In this document: piece after piece, positions 8,314 to 17,958 of the stretch
Layout of the letters: every line of letters begins with the position of its first letter
Numbering within the stretch: the first letter of the stretch is position 1
Notes under the pieces: generated by a model
Seen by the model: only the letters and a program-made list of their open reading frames with translations
Database searches by the model: none
Told to the model about the DNA's origin: nothing
Assembly (NCBI GenBank): GCA_944412495.1
Contig: CALYBL010000030.1
Span: 1-64,000 of the forward strand
From: an uncultured Clostridia bacterium
GTDB taxonomy: Bacteria > Bacillota > Clostridia > Oscillospirales > Acutalibacteraceae
DNA length: 64,000 nt
Direction: 5' to 3'
Program-made: the position numbers and the translations under genes

Positions 8314-8766
8314 TCACACCTCTATCTCAGCCGGATTTATGATAGACGAGAGCGCGTCTGCGGCAAGAGTGTATACACTCGCGCCAAAGCCGCATATAAC
8401 ACCGCGGCAAACGGCCGATATTACGGATTTGTGCCTGAAGTCCTCGCGGCCGAAAACGTTTGACATATGTACCTCTACAAACGGCTTGTCCGTAAGCGCG
8501 ATGGCGTCGCGTAGAGCGTATGAGTAATGAGTGTAGGCGCCGGCGTTTATTATCGCGCCGTCGTAGTTATCCCTGACCGACTGTATCGCCTCCACTATCT
8601 CGCCTTCTGTATTCGATTGGAAAAAGGTGCACCTCAGCCCAAGCTTTTCCGCGTGACTCTGCGTCAGCTTCTCAATATCCCCGAGTGTAAGGCGGCCGTA
8701 TATCTCCGGCTCGCGCTTGCCCAGCATATTGAGATTCGGGCCGTTTATTACAAGTATTTGAGACAT
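8314..8766 (-). CDS. aroQ: 3-dehydroquinate dehydratase, type II
   Basis: 150 residues. The enzyme removes water from 3-dehydroquinate to give 3-dehydroshikimate in the shikimate pathway; the type II family forms dodecamers. The N-terminal signature ILVINGPNLNMLGKREPEIYG contains the catalytic Tyr, and HYSYALRDAI and VEVHMSN are further family motifs. The start at 8766 was chosen because GGAGG lies 7 bases upstream; an earlier in-frame ATG at 8814 has no such site. It is the first gene of a pair with the Xaa-Pro peptidase. Confidence 0.95.
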   Translation of the reverse strand: MSQILVINGPNLNMLGKREPEIYGRLTLGDIEKLTQSHAEKLGLRCTFFQSNTEGEIVEAIQSVRDNYDGAIINAGAYTHYSYALRDAIALTDKPFVEVHMSNVFGREDFRHKSVISAVCRGVICGFGASVYTLAADALSSIINPAEIEV

Positions 8767-9018
8767 GTGTATTCCTCCTTGCATAAGTTTACATAATGTA
8801 TAAAGGTGAATCATTCACACTAAAAAGCCATGTGCAATGCCCTGATTATTTCATAAACGATAAAGACGTAGTAAGACGGCAATCTGCCGTTCTCTCATGC
8901 TGTCTGCCGGGCATGAGCGTACAGGAAGCCCCAGCAGTGCGGATGGATGCCGGCATGCTTCCCGTCAAATCCATCATAATGTCGGGCGGCGCATAACAGC
9001 CGCTGAATTTGCCGCACA

Positions 9019-9885
9019 CTATTTTCTCTGTGCCAGAAGCGACTGATATATGTTTTTCATTGTCAGTGCATCCTCAGCCTGGGTGCCGTCGGACTCGCAT
9101 ATGACGGTGGGGCGGCAGTTTTTACGAACTATCATTTCCGCTACCGGCTCAAATTCCGGGCCGTATACCGTATCCTCAAAGGTAAGGTGGCGCTTCTCGC
9201 CGCCGGCCGTGTATTCTATCTTTGAAAAATGCGAATGAAATTCCCTAAGACGTGAAATGCCTATCCCGTTCTCAAGCTCCTCAAACACCTTTTCCACACT
9301 GCCCTTTTCCATCAGCCAGCCGTGGGTGCGCGCGTTGAGATGCCCGAAATCTATGCACGGCAGCAGCCTTTCGTCAAGACGGCAGAATTCTATCGTCTCC
9401 TCAAGCGAGCCAAGCTGGTTTATCTTGCCCATTACCTCCGGGCATACGCGTATGTGGGAAAGGCCCTCACCGTCCAGCGCCGTGAGCGTTTTTTTAAGCG
9501 TCTCTGTTGCAAGAGCCATGGCTGCAGCTCTGTCCATTTTGCCGCAGGTGCCGACATGCACCACTATCCTGTCACCGCCCATCCAGTCGACGGCGCGGGC
9601 GCTCTGCAGCACATAGCCTATGGAGTTTATGCGCTTTTGCTCCTCCGAAGACGCCATGCTTATGTAATACGGCGCGTGCAGCGACGGCTCTATCCCCCGC
9701 TCCCTGCAGAGAGCGCCGAATTTTTCAGCCGTCTCCTGCTTTACGCTTACTCCCCTGCCGCACTGATATTCAAACGCATTAAGCCCGAATTTCTCAAGAT
9801 ATTCCGGCATCTGCGACGTATGCTTATAGCCCATTTCAAAAAAGCTGTCCGGTGAGCCCGCCGGGCCGAATCTTATCTCTCTCAT
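9019..9885 (-). CDS. endonuclease IV-like TIM-barrel protein
   Basis: 288 residues of an AP endonuclease family 2 (Nfo-like) fold. Metal-ligand signatures of the family are seen in SLHAPYYI (His), VVHVGTC (His), CPEVMGK (Glu), CIDFGHLNA (Asp and His) and FHSHFSKIEY (His). Endonuclease IV cuts DNA 5' of abasic sites; some members act as sugar isomerase-like enzymes, so a DNA-repair role is likely but not certain. The start overlaps the stop of the upstream YqeG gene by 4 bases, so the two are translationally coupled. Confidence 0.8.
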   Translation of the reverse strand: MREIRFGPAGSPDSFFEMGYKHTSQMPEYLEKFGLNAFEYQCGRGVSVKQETAEKFGALCRERGIEPSLHAPYYISMASSEEQKRINSIGYVLQSARAVDWMGGDRIVVHVGTCGKMDRAAAMALATETLKKTLTALDGEGLSHIRVCPEVMGKINQLGSLEETIEFCRLDERLLPCIDFGHLNARTHGWLMEKGSVEKVFEELENGIGISRLREFHSHFSKIEYTAGGEKRHLTFEDTVYGPEFEPVAEMIVRKNCRPTVICESDGTQAEDALTMKNIYQSLLAQRK

Positions 9886-10358
9886 TTCAGTATTTTCCTT
9901 TCCAGTCCCCTTTTTATTTTAAACAGCCGGCCCGTTTCCTCATGCATGGGTGTGACCAGTATCTTCGTTGTGCCCGACAGGCTGCCGCACAGCATATCGG
10001 TAAAAAGCTGGTCGCCGATTATCGCCGTGTTTTTCGATTTTACACCCATCTCGCGGCAGCTGCTCCATGCCCTGAACGGAAGCGGCTTCATCGCCTTTGG
10101 GGTGTAGGCTACGCCTATTTTTTCGGCAAACGGCTCAACCCGGCTGCTGCGCGCATTGGATAATATGAGCGTCTTTATGCCCGCCGCAGCTATCTCCTTA
10201 AGCCATTTCTCCAGACCTTCTATCGGAGTCTGGCTGAAATGATGCGCCAGCGTGTTGTCCACATCAAGCAAAAGCCCCTCTATGCCCTTTTCCTTAAGAA
10301 ATGGCACAGATATTTCAAGTATTGAATTAAACCTGTAGTCAGGCTTTAATATCCCCAT
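9882..10358 (-). CDS. YqeG-family HAD phosphatase
   Basis: About 158 residues from the chosen start, typical for the family. HAD motif I appears as LLLDVDNTLA, motif II as LILSNA, and the motif III/IV part as AIIGDQLFTDML. YqeG proteins are small class IIIA HAD phosphatases found throughout Firmicutes; some members dephosphorylate phosphatidylglycerophosphate, but the substrate here is not shown by sequence. The start MGILKPDYRF (10358) fits the family; an upstream in-frame extension to 10460 is possible because no strong ribosome binding site decides it. Confidence 0.8.
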   Translation of the reverse strand: MGILKPDYRFNSILEISVPFLKEKGIEGLLLDVDNTLAHHFSQTPIEGLEKWLKEIAAAGIKTLILSNARSSRVEPFAEKIGVAYTPKAMKPLPFRAWSSCREMGVKSKNTAIIGDQLFTDMLCGSLSGTTKILVTPMHEETGRLFKIKRGLERKILK

Positions 10359-10580
10359 ATTAAACAGTCCAGTTTCCAAAAATATATGCCGGCTGCCAGC
10401 ATAAAAGCTGGCGCAGCGAGGTAAATTTATAAGGTTTTGAGCAGATTCACGTCTGACCATGACGTATGGCGTCGAGAGGTGAAGGCTAAGATATCAAAAT
10501 AAAGGTTGAAGAGAAGTATATTGTTTTGCTATAATTATTATATACTTAATCTGTCGTACATTCAACCAAAGGAGGTAGTT

Positions 10581-11474
10581 GTGAAAAAAATACTCAATGA
10601 CCTGAAATCGCTTAAGCTTAAAAACTTTATCGTCATCTTCATAGCCGGAATAATCAATTCAATAGGCGTCGTTATGTTTTTGGCTCCGGTAAACATATAT
10701 GACAGCGGGCTTTCGGGCACCTCCATGCTTTTGTGGGAACTGACTCCGGATGCATTCACCTATTCGCTGTTTTTGCTTGTACTTAACATTCCGTTTTTCA
10801 TCTACGGGCATAAAAAGCAGGGCACGGTCTTTACGGTCTACTCATTATTTTCCGTAATAATATGCTCGCTTTCAGCATACGTAATAAACTACATACTGCC
10901 GGTCGATACCGTCACCTCCTCCCCGTTTGCCGGAAACGACCTGCTTTTATGCTCGCTCTTCGGCGGCATACTCTCAGGTATAGGCAGCGGGCTTACCATG
11001 CGGTTTGGCGGCGCGAGCGACGGGCTTGAGGTAACAGCTATTATCTTTGCAAAAAAAATAGGCATTACCGTCGGCACCTTTATCATGATTTACAATGTTA
11101 TTCTGTATATCGCTATAGGAATCATTATGAGAAGCTGGACGCTGCCTCTGTATTCTATCATCGCATATGCCGCATCTGTAAAGGCTGTGGATTTCATAGT
11201 CGAGGGTCTCGACAAGGCAAAGGCAGCAATGATAATAACAGACAAGGCGGACGAAATAAGTCAGGCGCTTTCGGATTCATATGGATTAGGGCTTACACAT
11301 ATTCCCGGAAAAGGATTTTACAACGACACCGAGCTTACGGTAATTTACTTTGTGGTCAACCGGTTTCAGATATCACGCCTTAAGGATATAGTTATGTCGA
11401 TAGACGCCGACGCCTTTGTGACGATAACCGAGGTTACCGACGTTTACGGCAGCAGTCTCAGGGATGATGAGTGA
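10581..11474 (+). CDS. YitT-family membrane protein
   Basis: 297 residues. Five or six hydrophobic segments in the first about 200 residues are followed by a cytoplasmic C-terminal DUF2179 domain (about 205-290, with GLGLTHIPGKGFY and TVIYFVVNR). The family has no settled function and is thought to be a membrane transporter or sensor. The start is GTG at 10581, chosen because AAAGGAGG lies 6 bases upstream; the in-frame ATG at 10506 would place that site inside the gene. It is the only plus-strand gene between 4.2 and 36.6 kb and ends at a bidirectional terminator. Confidence 0.85.
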   Translation: MKKILNDLKSLKLKNFIVIFIAGIINSIGVVMFLAPVNIYDSGLSGTSMLLWELTPDAFTYSLFLLVLNIPFFIYGHKKQGTVFTVYSLFSVIICSLSAYVINYILPVDTVTSSPFAGNDLLLCSLFGGILSGIGSGLTMRFGGASDGLEVTAIIFAKKIGITVGTFIMIYNVILYIAIGIIMRSWTLPLYSIIAYAASVKAVDFIVEGLDKAKAAMIITDKADEISQALSDSYGLGLTHIPGKGFYNDTELTVIYFVVNRFQISRLKDIVMSIDADAFVTITEVTDVYGSSLRDDE

Positions 11475-11615
11475 TTGCTGTTAAGGGCCTGCTAAACTCG
11501 GATTATGCTCCTTTCACATGCCCTTACAGTACAATATGCAGCTTGAGCTGCACGACCGGCTTCGATTTTATGCCGTGAGCTTTAAGGATTATTCTTTTAA
11601 ATCCAACAGAATTTA

Positions 11616-11671
11616 AAAAGAGGATACCATATCAACTATGATTTTTGTCGTAGTTGAAGGTATCCTCTTTT
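11616..11671. terminator. bidirectional terminator between yitT-like gene and rpsU
   Basis: Perfect 13-bp outer stem AAAAGAGGATACC (11616-11628) / GGTATCCTCTTTT (11659-11671) plus an inner CAACTA/TAGTTG stem. The minus strand continues into a T-run and the plus strand ends in TTTT, so it can serve both converging genes. Confidence 0.85.
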
Positions 11672-11725
11672 CAGTTTGCATAAGAAGTTTCCTTAAAAAG
11701 TCACCTTGCTCCAGCAAATCAATGC

Positions 11726-11902
11726 TTAGCGGTACTTCCGTTTGCGGGCAGCCTCGGACTTTTTCTTCCTTTTAACAGAGGGCTTCTCATAGTGCTCATG
11801 CTTGCGAACCTCTTGAATTACGCCGTCGCGCGCAGTCTGTCTCTTAAAGCGGCGAAGAGCATTCTCCAGCGATTCGTTTTCCTTTATACGCACTTTGCTC
11901 AT
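11726..11902 (-). CDS. rpsU: 30S ribosomal protein bS21
   Basis: 58 residues beginning [20 protein letters not shown] and ending in a very basic [15 protein letters not shown] tail, the classic bS21 layout. It is a component of the small subunit that contacts the mRNA near the anti-Shine-Dalgarno region. The ribosome binding site GGAGGGAGGG is 6 bases upstream of ATG. It has its own strong promoter (11992-12020) and a leader containing a stable hairpin. Confidence 0.96.
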   Translation of the reverse strand: MSKVRIKENESLENALRRFKRQTARDGVIQEVRKHEHYEKPSVKRKKKSEAARKRKYR

Positions 11903-11952
11903 CCAATTCCCTCCCTCCGGCTTTATGCAAAGACATTTGTATTCTTTACTCT

Positions 11953-11984
11953 TTGTACAGAGAATCGTACAACCCCCTGTACAA
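11953..11984 (-). promoter_or_regulatory. hairpin in the rpsU leader
   Basis: On the transcript TTGTACAG (11984-11977) pairs with CTGTACAA (11960-11953) to give a perfect 8-bp stem with a 16-base loop, starting close to the predicted transcription start. It could be an autoregulatory or stabilising element; that is inference. Confidence 0.5.
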
Positions 11985-11991
11985 TATTTAT

Positions 11992-12020
11992 ATTATACAA
12001 TGCCCAGTTTATTGTGTCAA
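11992..12020 (-). promoter_or_regulatory. sigma-A promoter of rpsU
   Basis: Minus-strand TTGACA (12015-12020), 17-base spacer, TATAAT (11992-11997); both boxes match consensus exactly. It lies a few bases after the leuS stop codon. Confidence 0.85.
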
Positions 12021-12026
12021 GTATAT

Positions 12027-14435
12027 TCAGCCCTTTTTGACAACTATATTAACAAGCTTATTCTTTACGTATATCTCTTTTACAATAGTCATTCCTGCAA
12101 TAGCCGCCGCAGTTTTTTCCTCACTCCTGGCGGCTGAAAGTGCCTCGCTTTCGGAAATATCTATCGGCAGCGTTATTCTCGACTTGAGCTTGCCGTTGAC
12201 CTGTATGGCTATCTCGACACTATTCTCTACGCACTTGGCTTCGTCATATTCCGGCCACCTGCAGTCATGCAGATAGCCGCCGCCTATCACCTTTTCGTAA
12301 AGCTCCTCCGTCATGTGCGGCGCAAACGGGTTGAGCAGTATCAGCAGCGTCTCAAATTCCTTTTTTGTAACTGCGCCCTTATCAAGTATCTTATTTACCA
12401 GCGTCATGAGTGCCGCAACAGCCGTGTTGAATTTGAGGTTTTCGATATCACCTGTCACCTTTTTTATGGTGCGGTGGAAGTCGGCCTCCAAATCGGCACT
12501 CATTCCTCCGCCGACTACCTTGTCGCCGAGGCTCCATATCTTGTCAAGAAAGCGGTTGCAGCCCTTTATCGATTCGGAGTTCCACGACACCTCCTTTTCA
12601 AAGTCGCCGATAAACATTATATACAGGCGCAGAGTATCAGCGCCGTACTGCCTTACTATGTCGTTCGGGTCAACCGTATTTCCGCGGGATTTTGACATCT
12701 TCTCGCCGTTTTCGCCGAGTATCATGCCGTGGCTCGTGCGCTTTTTATACGGCTCCGGCGTTGTGACGACACCTATATCGTACAGGAATTTGTGCCAGAA
12801 GCGGCTGTAAAGCAGGTGCAGCGTTGTGTGCTCCATGCCGCCGTTGTACCAGTCTACCGGCATCCATCTTTCAAGCGCCTCGCGCGATGCCAGCTCCTTG
12901 TCGTTATGCGGGTCGCAGTAGCGCAGATAGTACCATGATGAGCCGGCCCACTGCGGCATGGTGTCGGTCTCACGCTTGGCGGGGCCGCCGCAGTGCGGGC
13001 ATGTCACATTGACCCACGAGTCTATCTTTGAAAGCGGAGACTCGCCGGTATCGGTGGTCTCATACGATTCCACCTCCGGCAGCGTAAGCGGAAGCTCGCT
13101 TTCGTCCAGCGGGACATAGCCGCATTTGTCGCATATGATTATGGGTATGGGTTCGCCCCAGTAGCGCTGGCGCGAAAATACCCAGTCGCGCAGCTTGTAG
13201 TTTACCTTGGCGTGGCCTATGCCCTCCTTTTCAAGATATTCTATTATCGCCTTCTTGGCCTCCTCCACACTCATGCCGTCGAGCATGCCGGAGTTTACCA
13301 TTATCCCTTCGGCGCAGTCGGTATATGCCTCCTCGCTCACGTTTCCGCCCTTGACTACCTCGATTATCGGCAGGTCAAACTTTTTAGCGAAATCCCAGTC
13401 TCTTGTGTCGTGAGCCGGAACCGCCATTATGGCGCCCGTGCCGTACGTCATGAGGACATAGTCGGAGATAAATATCGGAATTTCCTTGCCGTTGACCGGA
13501 TTTACAGCCGTCACGCCTTCGATGCGCACACCGGTCTTGTCCTTTGAAAGCTCGGTGCGCTCAAAGTCGGACTTTCGCGCCGACTCCTTCTGATACGCCC
13601 TTACGTCGTTCAAATTTTCTATTCTGTCCGCCCATCTGTCTATAAACGGATGCTCCGGAGAAATTACCATGTAGGTAGCGCCGAAAAGAGTGTCCGGACG
13701 AGTGGTATATATCAGCAGGTCGTCGCCGGCAGTAGTCTTAAAGGTAACCTCGGCACCTGAGGAACGGCCTATCCAGTTTATCTGCTGAGTTTTTACCCTT
13801 TCGGGAAAGTCCACCAATGCAAGGTCGTCAATAAGGCGCTGAGCATATTTGGTTATTCTCAGCATCCATTGACTTTTTTCGCGCTGTACGACGTCGCTTC
13901 CGCAGCGCTCGCACACGCCGTCTACGACCTCCTCATTGGCCAGCACGCACTTGCATGAGGTGCACCAGTTGACCGGCATCTCCGCCTTGTAGGCCAGGCC
14001 GTGCTTGAACATCTGCAAAAATATCCACTGCGTCCATTTGTAATAGCTCGGGTCGGTGGTGTCTATCTCGCGGTCCCAGTCAAAGGAGTAGCCTATGTTC
14101 TCAAGCTGGCTTTTGAAAAATTTTATATTATTCTCATTAACCTTTGCAGGATGTATTTTATTCGCTATGGCAAAGTTTTCCGTCGGCAGACCAAAAGCGT
14201 CCCAGCCCATGGGCAGCATGATATTCTGCCCCTGCAGGCGGCGCTTGCGCGCAAGCACGTCCATCGCCGTGTACGGCCGGGCATGTCCGACGTGAAGGCC
14301 GTAACCGGACGGATACGGAAACTCTATCAATATATAAAAATTTTCAAGGCCGTCCTTATCGCTGGCCTTAAAGCAGCCGAGCTCCCGCCACTTTTCCTGC
14401 CACTTTTTTTCTACTGCTTTAAAATCATATTTCAA
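12027..14435 (-). CDS. leuS: leucyl-tRNA synthetase
   Basis: 802 residues, bacterial length. It charges tRNA-Leu with leucine. The HIGH signature is HVGH at 48-51 and the KMSKS loop is present as [10 protein letters not shown] in the C-terminal half. The CP1 editing domain (threonine-rich [12 protein letters not shown] and the [12 protein letters not shown] region) and the zinc-ribbon segments (CTSCKC...CERC) are intact. The start codon is TTG at 14435, supported by AGGAGG about 8 bases upstream. No T-box (no conserved T-box 14-mer) was seen in the 200-base leader. Confidence 0.97.
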   Translation of the reverse strand: MKYDFKAVEKKWQEKWRELGCFKASDKDGLENFYILIEFPYPSGYGLHVGHARPYTAMDVLARKRRLQGQNIMLPMGWDAFGLPTENFAIANKIHPAKVNENNIKFFKSQLENIGYSFDWDREIDTTDPSYYKWTQWIFLQMFKHGLAYKAEMPVNWCTSCKCVLANEEVVDGVCERCGSDVVQREKSQWMLRITKYAQRLIDDLALVDFPERVKTQQINWIGRSSGAEVTFKTTAGDDLLIYTTRPDTLFGATYMVISPEHPFIDRWADRIENLNDVRAYQKESARKSDFERTELSKDKTGVRIEGVTAVNPVNGKEIPIFISDYVLMTYGTGAIMAVPAHDTRDWDFAKKFDLPIIEVVKGGNVSEEAYTDCAEGIMVNSGMLDGMSVEEAKKAIIEYLEKEGIGHAKVNYKLRDWVFSRQRYWGEPIPIIICDKCGYVPLDESELPLTLPEVESYETTDTGESPLSKIDSWVNVTCPHCGGPAKRETDTMPQWAGSSWYYLRYCDPHNDKELASREALERWMPVDWYNGGMEHTTLHLLYSRFWHKFLYDIGVVTTPEPYKKRTSHGMILGENGEKMSKSRGNTVDPNDIVRQYGADTLRLYIMFIGDFEKEVSWNSESIKGCNRFLDKIWSLGDKVVGGGMSADLEADFHRTIKKVTGDIENLKFNTAVAALMTLVNKILDKGAVTKKEFETLLILLNPFAPHMTEELYEKVIGGGYLHDCRWPEYDEAKCVENSVEIAIQVNGKLKSRITLPIDISESEALSAARSEEKTAAAIAGMTIVKEIYVKNKLVNIVVKKG

Positions 14436-14590
14436 AGCGATTTCCTCCTATCATGGGTAAATCTCAAGCTCAAGCAAATGCCAAAAAGCAATTTTCTATT
14501 TATTATACTACATCTCTTTAAAATAAAAAAGAGCTTTGAGCACTTATTATTAAATGTTTTTTCGCTCTACAGCTCCCTTATATACATTAA

Positions 14591-14626
14591 AACGCAAGGC
14601 AGGACGCCGATTATTCGGTGTCCTGC
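14591..14626 (-). terminator. terminator-like hairpin after rsfS
   Basis: Arms 14599-14610 and 14615-14626 pair over 12 bp with one wobble. On the minus strand the stem is followed by a short CTTGCGTTTT tract, so termination may be partial. It separates rsfS from leuS. Confidence 0.6.
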
Positions 14627-14647
14627 AAATCATAGTCCTTATTCCAT

Positions 14648-15001
14648 CTATTCAATCAGCATATCAGATATGTCCAAATGCTGACCGTCCGACCAGTGGC
14701 GCTCCAAATCGTAAAAGCGGCGCGTCTCCTCGTAAAAGACATGCACAACAACGCTGCCGTAATCAAGCAGTATCCAGCCGGTGGCTCTCCCCTCTATGTG
14801 ATCCGGCTCAATTCCGGCCTCGGATAGCTTGAATTCAACCTCATCAGCCAGCGCCTTAACCTGTGTTGACGATGTTGCCGACGCTATTATGAAGTAATCC
14901 GCTATTATAGTCAGATCACCTATTTTTATGGCCTCTATGTCCTTTGCTTTCTTGCTGTCAAGCGCCTTTACTGCAATCTCAAGTATCTTTAATGCATCCA
15001 T
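14648..15001 (-). CDS. rsfS: ribosome silencing factor RsfS
   Basis: 117 residues, full length. RsfS (Iojap/YbeB) binds uL14 on the large subunit and blocks subunit joining when nutrients are scarce. Family motifs IADYFIIASATSSTQVKALADEVE and GWILLDYGSVVVHVF are visible, here cited in short form as DYFIIASA and LLDYGSVVVHVF. It closes the run rdgB-yhbY-nadD-yqeK-LCP-rsfS, a standard Firmicutes order. Confidence 0.95.
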   Translation of the reverse strand: MDALKILEIAVKALDSKKAKDIEAIKIGDLTIIADYFIIASATSSTQVKALADEVEFKLSEAGIEPDHIEGRATGWILLDYGSVVVHVFYEETRRFYDLERHWSDGQHLDISDMLIE

Positions 15002-15072
15002 AAATAAAAGTTAACCCTTCTAAGTTTTGCGGTTTTGTTATCACGGCCGAAATTTCCGGCAGACAGCCGCCG

Positions 15073-16185
15073 TTAATCCTCAGACTCTATGTCCGTAACA
15101 GAGCCGCCCTCATATGCGTCGGCTCCGCTTTCGTAATCGTCGCTGTCGTGAAGCTCCGTTATCTTCAAATCACTCGCCGTAACTTTGTCGGCATACGGCA
15201 AAAAGTGCTCATTTATCATCTCAACATACTCACTCTTGTGTATTGAGAAGTAAGAGAGCTTCTGCCGCAGTCCGTCGGGTCTGGTGGTTATGCTCTGTCC
15301 CGGCAATGAGTAGAAATAGATATTATCAAAATTCAGCTCACGCACCTCACCGACGTAATCCAGCACGTCGCCTATCGAAAGGTCGGACGTTACCTCATCA
15401 AAGCATGTCTGTGCAATGCTCATCATATCGCCCGCGCCCATATTCATAAGCTTTTTGGCAAATGCTATAACAAAGTCGCGCTGCGCCTTGACACGCCCCA
15501 AATCGCCCATGACATAGCTGTTGCGGTGACGCACAAAGCTTTCCGCGTCAGCGCCGTCCAGCAGCACAGTACCTGGGCCGAGATAGTAATGCTCATCGCT
15601 CACGGAGTTCCCGACAAGCATTCTGTGGTCAAGCGTCATTTCTACGCCGCCGACAGCGTCGACGACGTTTCTGAAGCCCTTAAGCGTAAATGTCACATAA
15701 TGGTCGACCGGCAGCCCAAAATAGTCGTTTATGCAGCGCATGAGCGCTTTTATTTTGCTTTCACCGTCCCTGGGATGTCCGTATACCGCATTTACTTTTG
15801 CCGTATTACCGGTGCGTATCTCCGTGCCCACAAATGTGTCACGCGGTATCTGAAGCACAGAGGCCTCGTTTTTATCATGGTCGAAGCATACAACCATTAT
15901 GACGTCGGTAAGATTTTCGCTCTCGTCAAGTCCCGTTACAAGAAAATATGACACTCCGTTGTGATTGCTTGCCCTTATATCTTCAAAGCCCAGATTCGGG
16001 TCCTCGCTTTCGCCGCCCTGCTGCAGCGGCCGGTAATCAAGCAAAAACATTCCTGTTAACGAAACTGCCGATATTACAAGCGTAAGAGTTGCCAGTATAT
16101 TTATAATAATGAGCTTTTTATTGTGCTTTTTCCTCCTGCGCTTGCCCGCAGAGCTCAGATTTATGCTTTTGTTTTTATTCGCCAT
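15073..16185 (-). CDS. LytR-CpsA-Psr (LCP) family protein
   Basis: 370 residues. A basic N-terminus and one transmembrane helix (about 24-48) are followed by an extracellular LCP domain (about 75-290). LCP proteins transfer polyprenyl-linked teichoic acids or capsular polymers onto peptidoglycan. Signature pieces seen are LDESENLTDVIMV, LQIPRDTFVG with the conserved Arg, and AESFVRHRN. The C-terminus is a short acidic tail. Its place between yqeK and rsfS is common in Clostridia. The LTA-synthase-like gene at 50158-52236 is another wall-polymer enzyme in this window. Confidence 0.92.
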   Translation of the reverse strand: MANKNKSINLSSAGKRRRKKHNKKLIIINILATLTLVISAVSLTGMFLLDYRPLQQGGESEDPNLGFEDIRASNHNGVSYFLVTGLDESENLTDVIMVVCFDHDKNEASVLQIPRDTFVGTEIRTGNTAKVNAVYGHPRDGESKIKALMRCINDYFGLPVDHYVTFTLKGFRNVVDAVGGVEMTLDHRMLVGNSVSDEHYYLGPGTVLLDGADAESFVRHRNSYVMGDLGRVKAQRDFVIAFAKKLMNMGAGDMMSIAQTCFDEVTSDLSIGDVLDYVGEVRELNFDNIYFYSLPGQSITTRPDGLRQKLSYFSIHKSEYVEMINEHFLPYADKVTASDLKITELHDSDDYESGADAYEGGSVTDIESED

Positions 16186-16196
16186 GTTTATCTCCC

Positions 16197-16778
16197 TTAC
16201 GAATTATTGCGTAATATGTCCTTCATTACATCATTATATGCTTCAAGTGTGTCGGGATGTATGTAGCAGTCCCCTTTGTCCAGCAGCTCCCTGACAGAAA
16301 ACGATAATGCCGCCAGCATGCCGGTATCTATATTAATTTGCACCGCCTCACGCAAATTATCCACGCCGTCAAAGCTTCTGTCATCAGACGTGAAATCAGC
16401 CAAATATATTATTTTTTCCAAAAGGCTCATCCTTGCGCGTGCAGTTACATGATACCGCACAGAATTTATTATGTCAACATCATTTATGTTACAATTTTGT
16501 CTTATATAGTCGGCTCCTATTATTCCATGCAGGATTTTATAGGTATTACGCTCAATAAATGTGAGCTTTATTCCGTTTTTGTCGCAGTATTCAATCGAGT
16601 CCTTAAAGCTCAGCTCCTTCATTATGTCGTGCAGCATTCCGGCAAGATATGCTTTGTCGGTATCGGCACCGTATTTTTGCGCCAGGCTCCTTGCCTGAGA
16701 TGCGACCCGCATTGAATGATAATATCTTTTAGGCGATAAAATCCCCTTAATTTTTTCCTCATAAGCACTAAAATCCAT
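16197..16778 (-). CDS. yqeK: YqeK-type HD-domain diadenosine tetraphosphatase
   Basis: 193 residues from the chosen start. HD-superfamily metal ligands are visible in RYYHSMRVA, AGMLHDIMKE (the HD pair), KILHGIIGADYI and LADFTSDDR. YqeK hydrolyses Ap4A symmetrically to two ADP, with iron or manganese as cofactor in characterised members. The start at 16778 was preferred because GGAGGATG lies about 5 bases upstream; the ORF is open further to 16886. The stop lies 11 bases before the LCP gene, so the two are co-transcribed. Confidence 0.9.
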   Translation of the reverse strand: MDFSAYEEKIKGILSPKRYYHSMRVASQARSLAQKYGADTDKAYLAGMLHDIMKELSFKDSIEYCDKNGIKLTFIERNTYKILHGIIGADYIRQNCNINDVDIINSVRYHVTARARMSLLEKIIYLADFTSDDRSFDGVDNLREAVQINIDTGMLAALSFSVRELLDKGDCYIHPDTLEAYNDVMKDILRNNS

Positions 16779-16963
16779 CTTTTCATCCTCCGACAAATAA
16801 AAAACCGGCCGTATTTTTTGTGGGAAAATAGAGCTTAAAGCTATTTCCTGCTCATAATACGTCAAGCCGGCGATTATTGTAAGCACAAAAGCCAGTCAGT
16901 CTGTGCATGGTCATTTGGCAGCCCGTAGACTGCTGAAATTGTGACACATTTTTTGCACAGCCG

Positions 16964-17566
16964 TCAGTCCTTGTACAGCCCGTTTTCGATTATGTACTCA
17001 TAAACCCCGCCCGGAATATATTCCGAGGCGTTAATACCCGCTTTTATCAAATTCCTTATGTTTGTCGATGAAATTGCCGGGAGCGTTTTATCACTGATTA
17101 TCACGCAGCCGCCGTCTCTTTCAATGCTGTCGGCATATTCGCCTATTTCGGCAAGGTCGCCGCCGCGGCGAGGCGCTACGCACACTACTGCCTGATGTAT
17201 TATGTCCTCATATCTCCGCCAGCTTTTCAGCGTCAAAAACATATCGGAGCCGCATATAAGATATATTACGCAGTCCTTACAATCGGCGGAAATTTTTTCT
17301 ATAGTGTCTATCGTATATGTTGGGCCGCCGCGCAGTATCTCCATGTCCGACACCTCATACCTGCTGCCGAAGGCTATGCGGCACATGGCAAGCCTGTCGC
17401 CGTCAGACGTAAGGCTGTTGTGGCTTTTATGATACGGAATGCAGTCAGGCATTATTATAAATCTGTCTGGATTGATTTTTTCATACATCTGCTCTGCCAG
17501 CATTACGTGAGCGTTGTGCACGGGGTCAAAGGTACCGCCGAAAAGCGCTATTTTGATGTCCTTCAT
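16964..17566 (-). CDS. nadD: nicotinate-nucleotide adenylyltransferase
   Basis: 200 residues. It transfers AMP from ATP to nicotinate mononucleotide to make deamido-NAD, the common step of the de novo and salvage NAD pathways. The nucleotidyltransferase signature GGTFDPVH (10-17) with the following His, and the C-terminal ISSTNIR motif, are intact. The start at 17566 follows GGAGG by 5 bases. It complements pncB at 58219-59667, which makes its substrate from nicotinate. It sits in the canonical yhbY-nadD-yqeK order. Confidence 0.96.
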   Translation of the reverse strand: MKDIKIALFGGTFDPVHNAHVMLAEQMYEKINPDRFIIMPDCIPYHKSHNSLTSDGDRLAMCRIAFGSRYEVSDMEILRGGPTYTIDTIEKISADCKDCVIYLICGSDMFLTLKSWRRYEDIIHQAVVCVAPRRGGDLAEIGEYADSIERDGGCVIISDKTLPAISSTNIRNLIKAGINASEYIPGGVYEYIIENGLYKD

Positions 17567-17670
17567 TATTCCTCCTTGCGTCAAAGCCGTGATGCGTTAC
17601 AACAATATTCCCGCATAAATCTCTATATTACAATTAAACAATTATTTTATTTATATTTTATGTCAATTTT

Positions 17671-17958
17671 TTAAATTTTTATTTTTGGTTCCTTTTTATT
17701 TCTTCTGTACAGCACTATTTTACGTCCTATCACCTGCACGACCTCCGCCCTAAGCTCAGGCGCTATGCTGTCGGCAAGCTCTCTCGCCGGTCTTCCTGCC
17801 GTCTCCAGCACGCTGAGCTTTATCAGCTCCCGCGCCGTCAGCGCGTCGTCACACTGCTTTATCAGGGCCGGCGATATACCATCCTTGCCTATATGGACAA
17901 CGGCGTCAATGCCGTTTGCCATTCCTCTGAGTACCGCTCTCTGTTTACTTGTCAGCAT
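17671..17958 (-). CDS. yhbY: YhbY-family CRM-domain RNA-binding protein
   Basis: 95 residues, essentially one CRM domain. The first half contains LTSKQRAVLRGMAN and VVHIGKDGIS, and the domain carries the GxxG-like loop region; the tail is Lys/Arg-rich. YhbY proteins associate with pre-50S particles and are linked to ribosome assembly. Its start overlaps the end of rdgB by 14 bases, so translation is coupled. Confidence 0.92.
   Translation of the reverse strand: MLTSKQRAVLRGMANGIDAVVHIGKDGISPALIKQCDDALTARELIKLSVLETAGRPARELADSIAPELRAEVVQVIGRKIVLYRRNKKEPKIKI

Noticed and set aside
10506..10580. Longer N-terminus of the YitT-like gene
   Set aside because: The strong ribosome binding site (10571-10576) would be inside the gene; GTG at 10581 fits the family start.
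14436..14590. Possible T-box riboswitch before leuS
   Set aside because: The conserved T-box core and specifier loop are not visible, and the leader is short with only an AT-rich tract.
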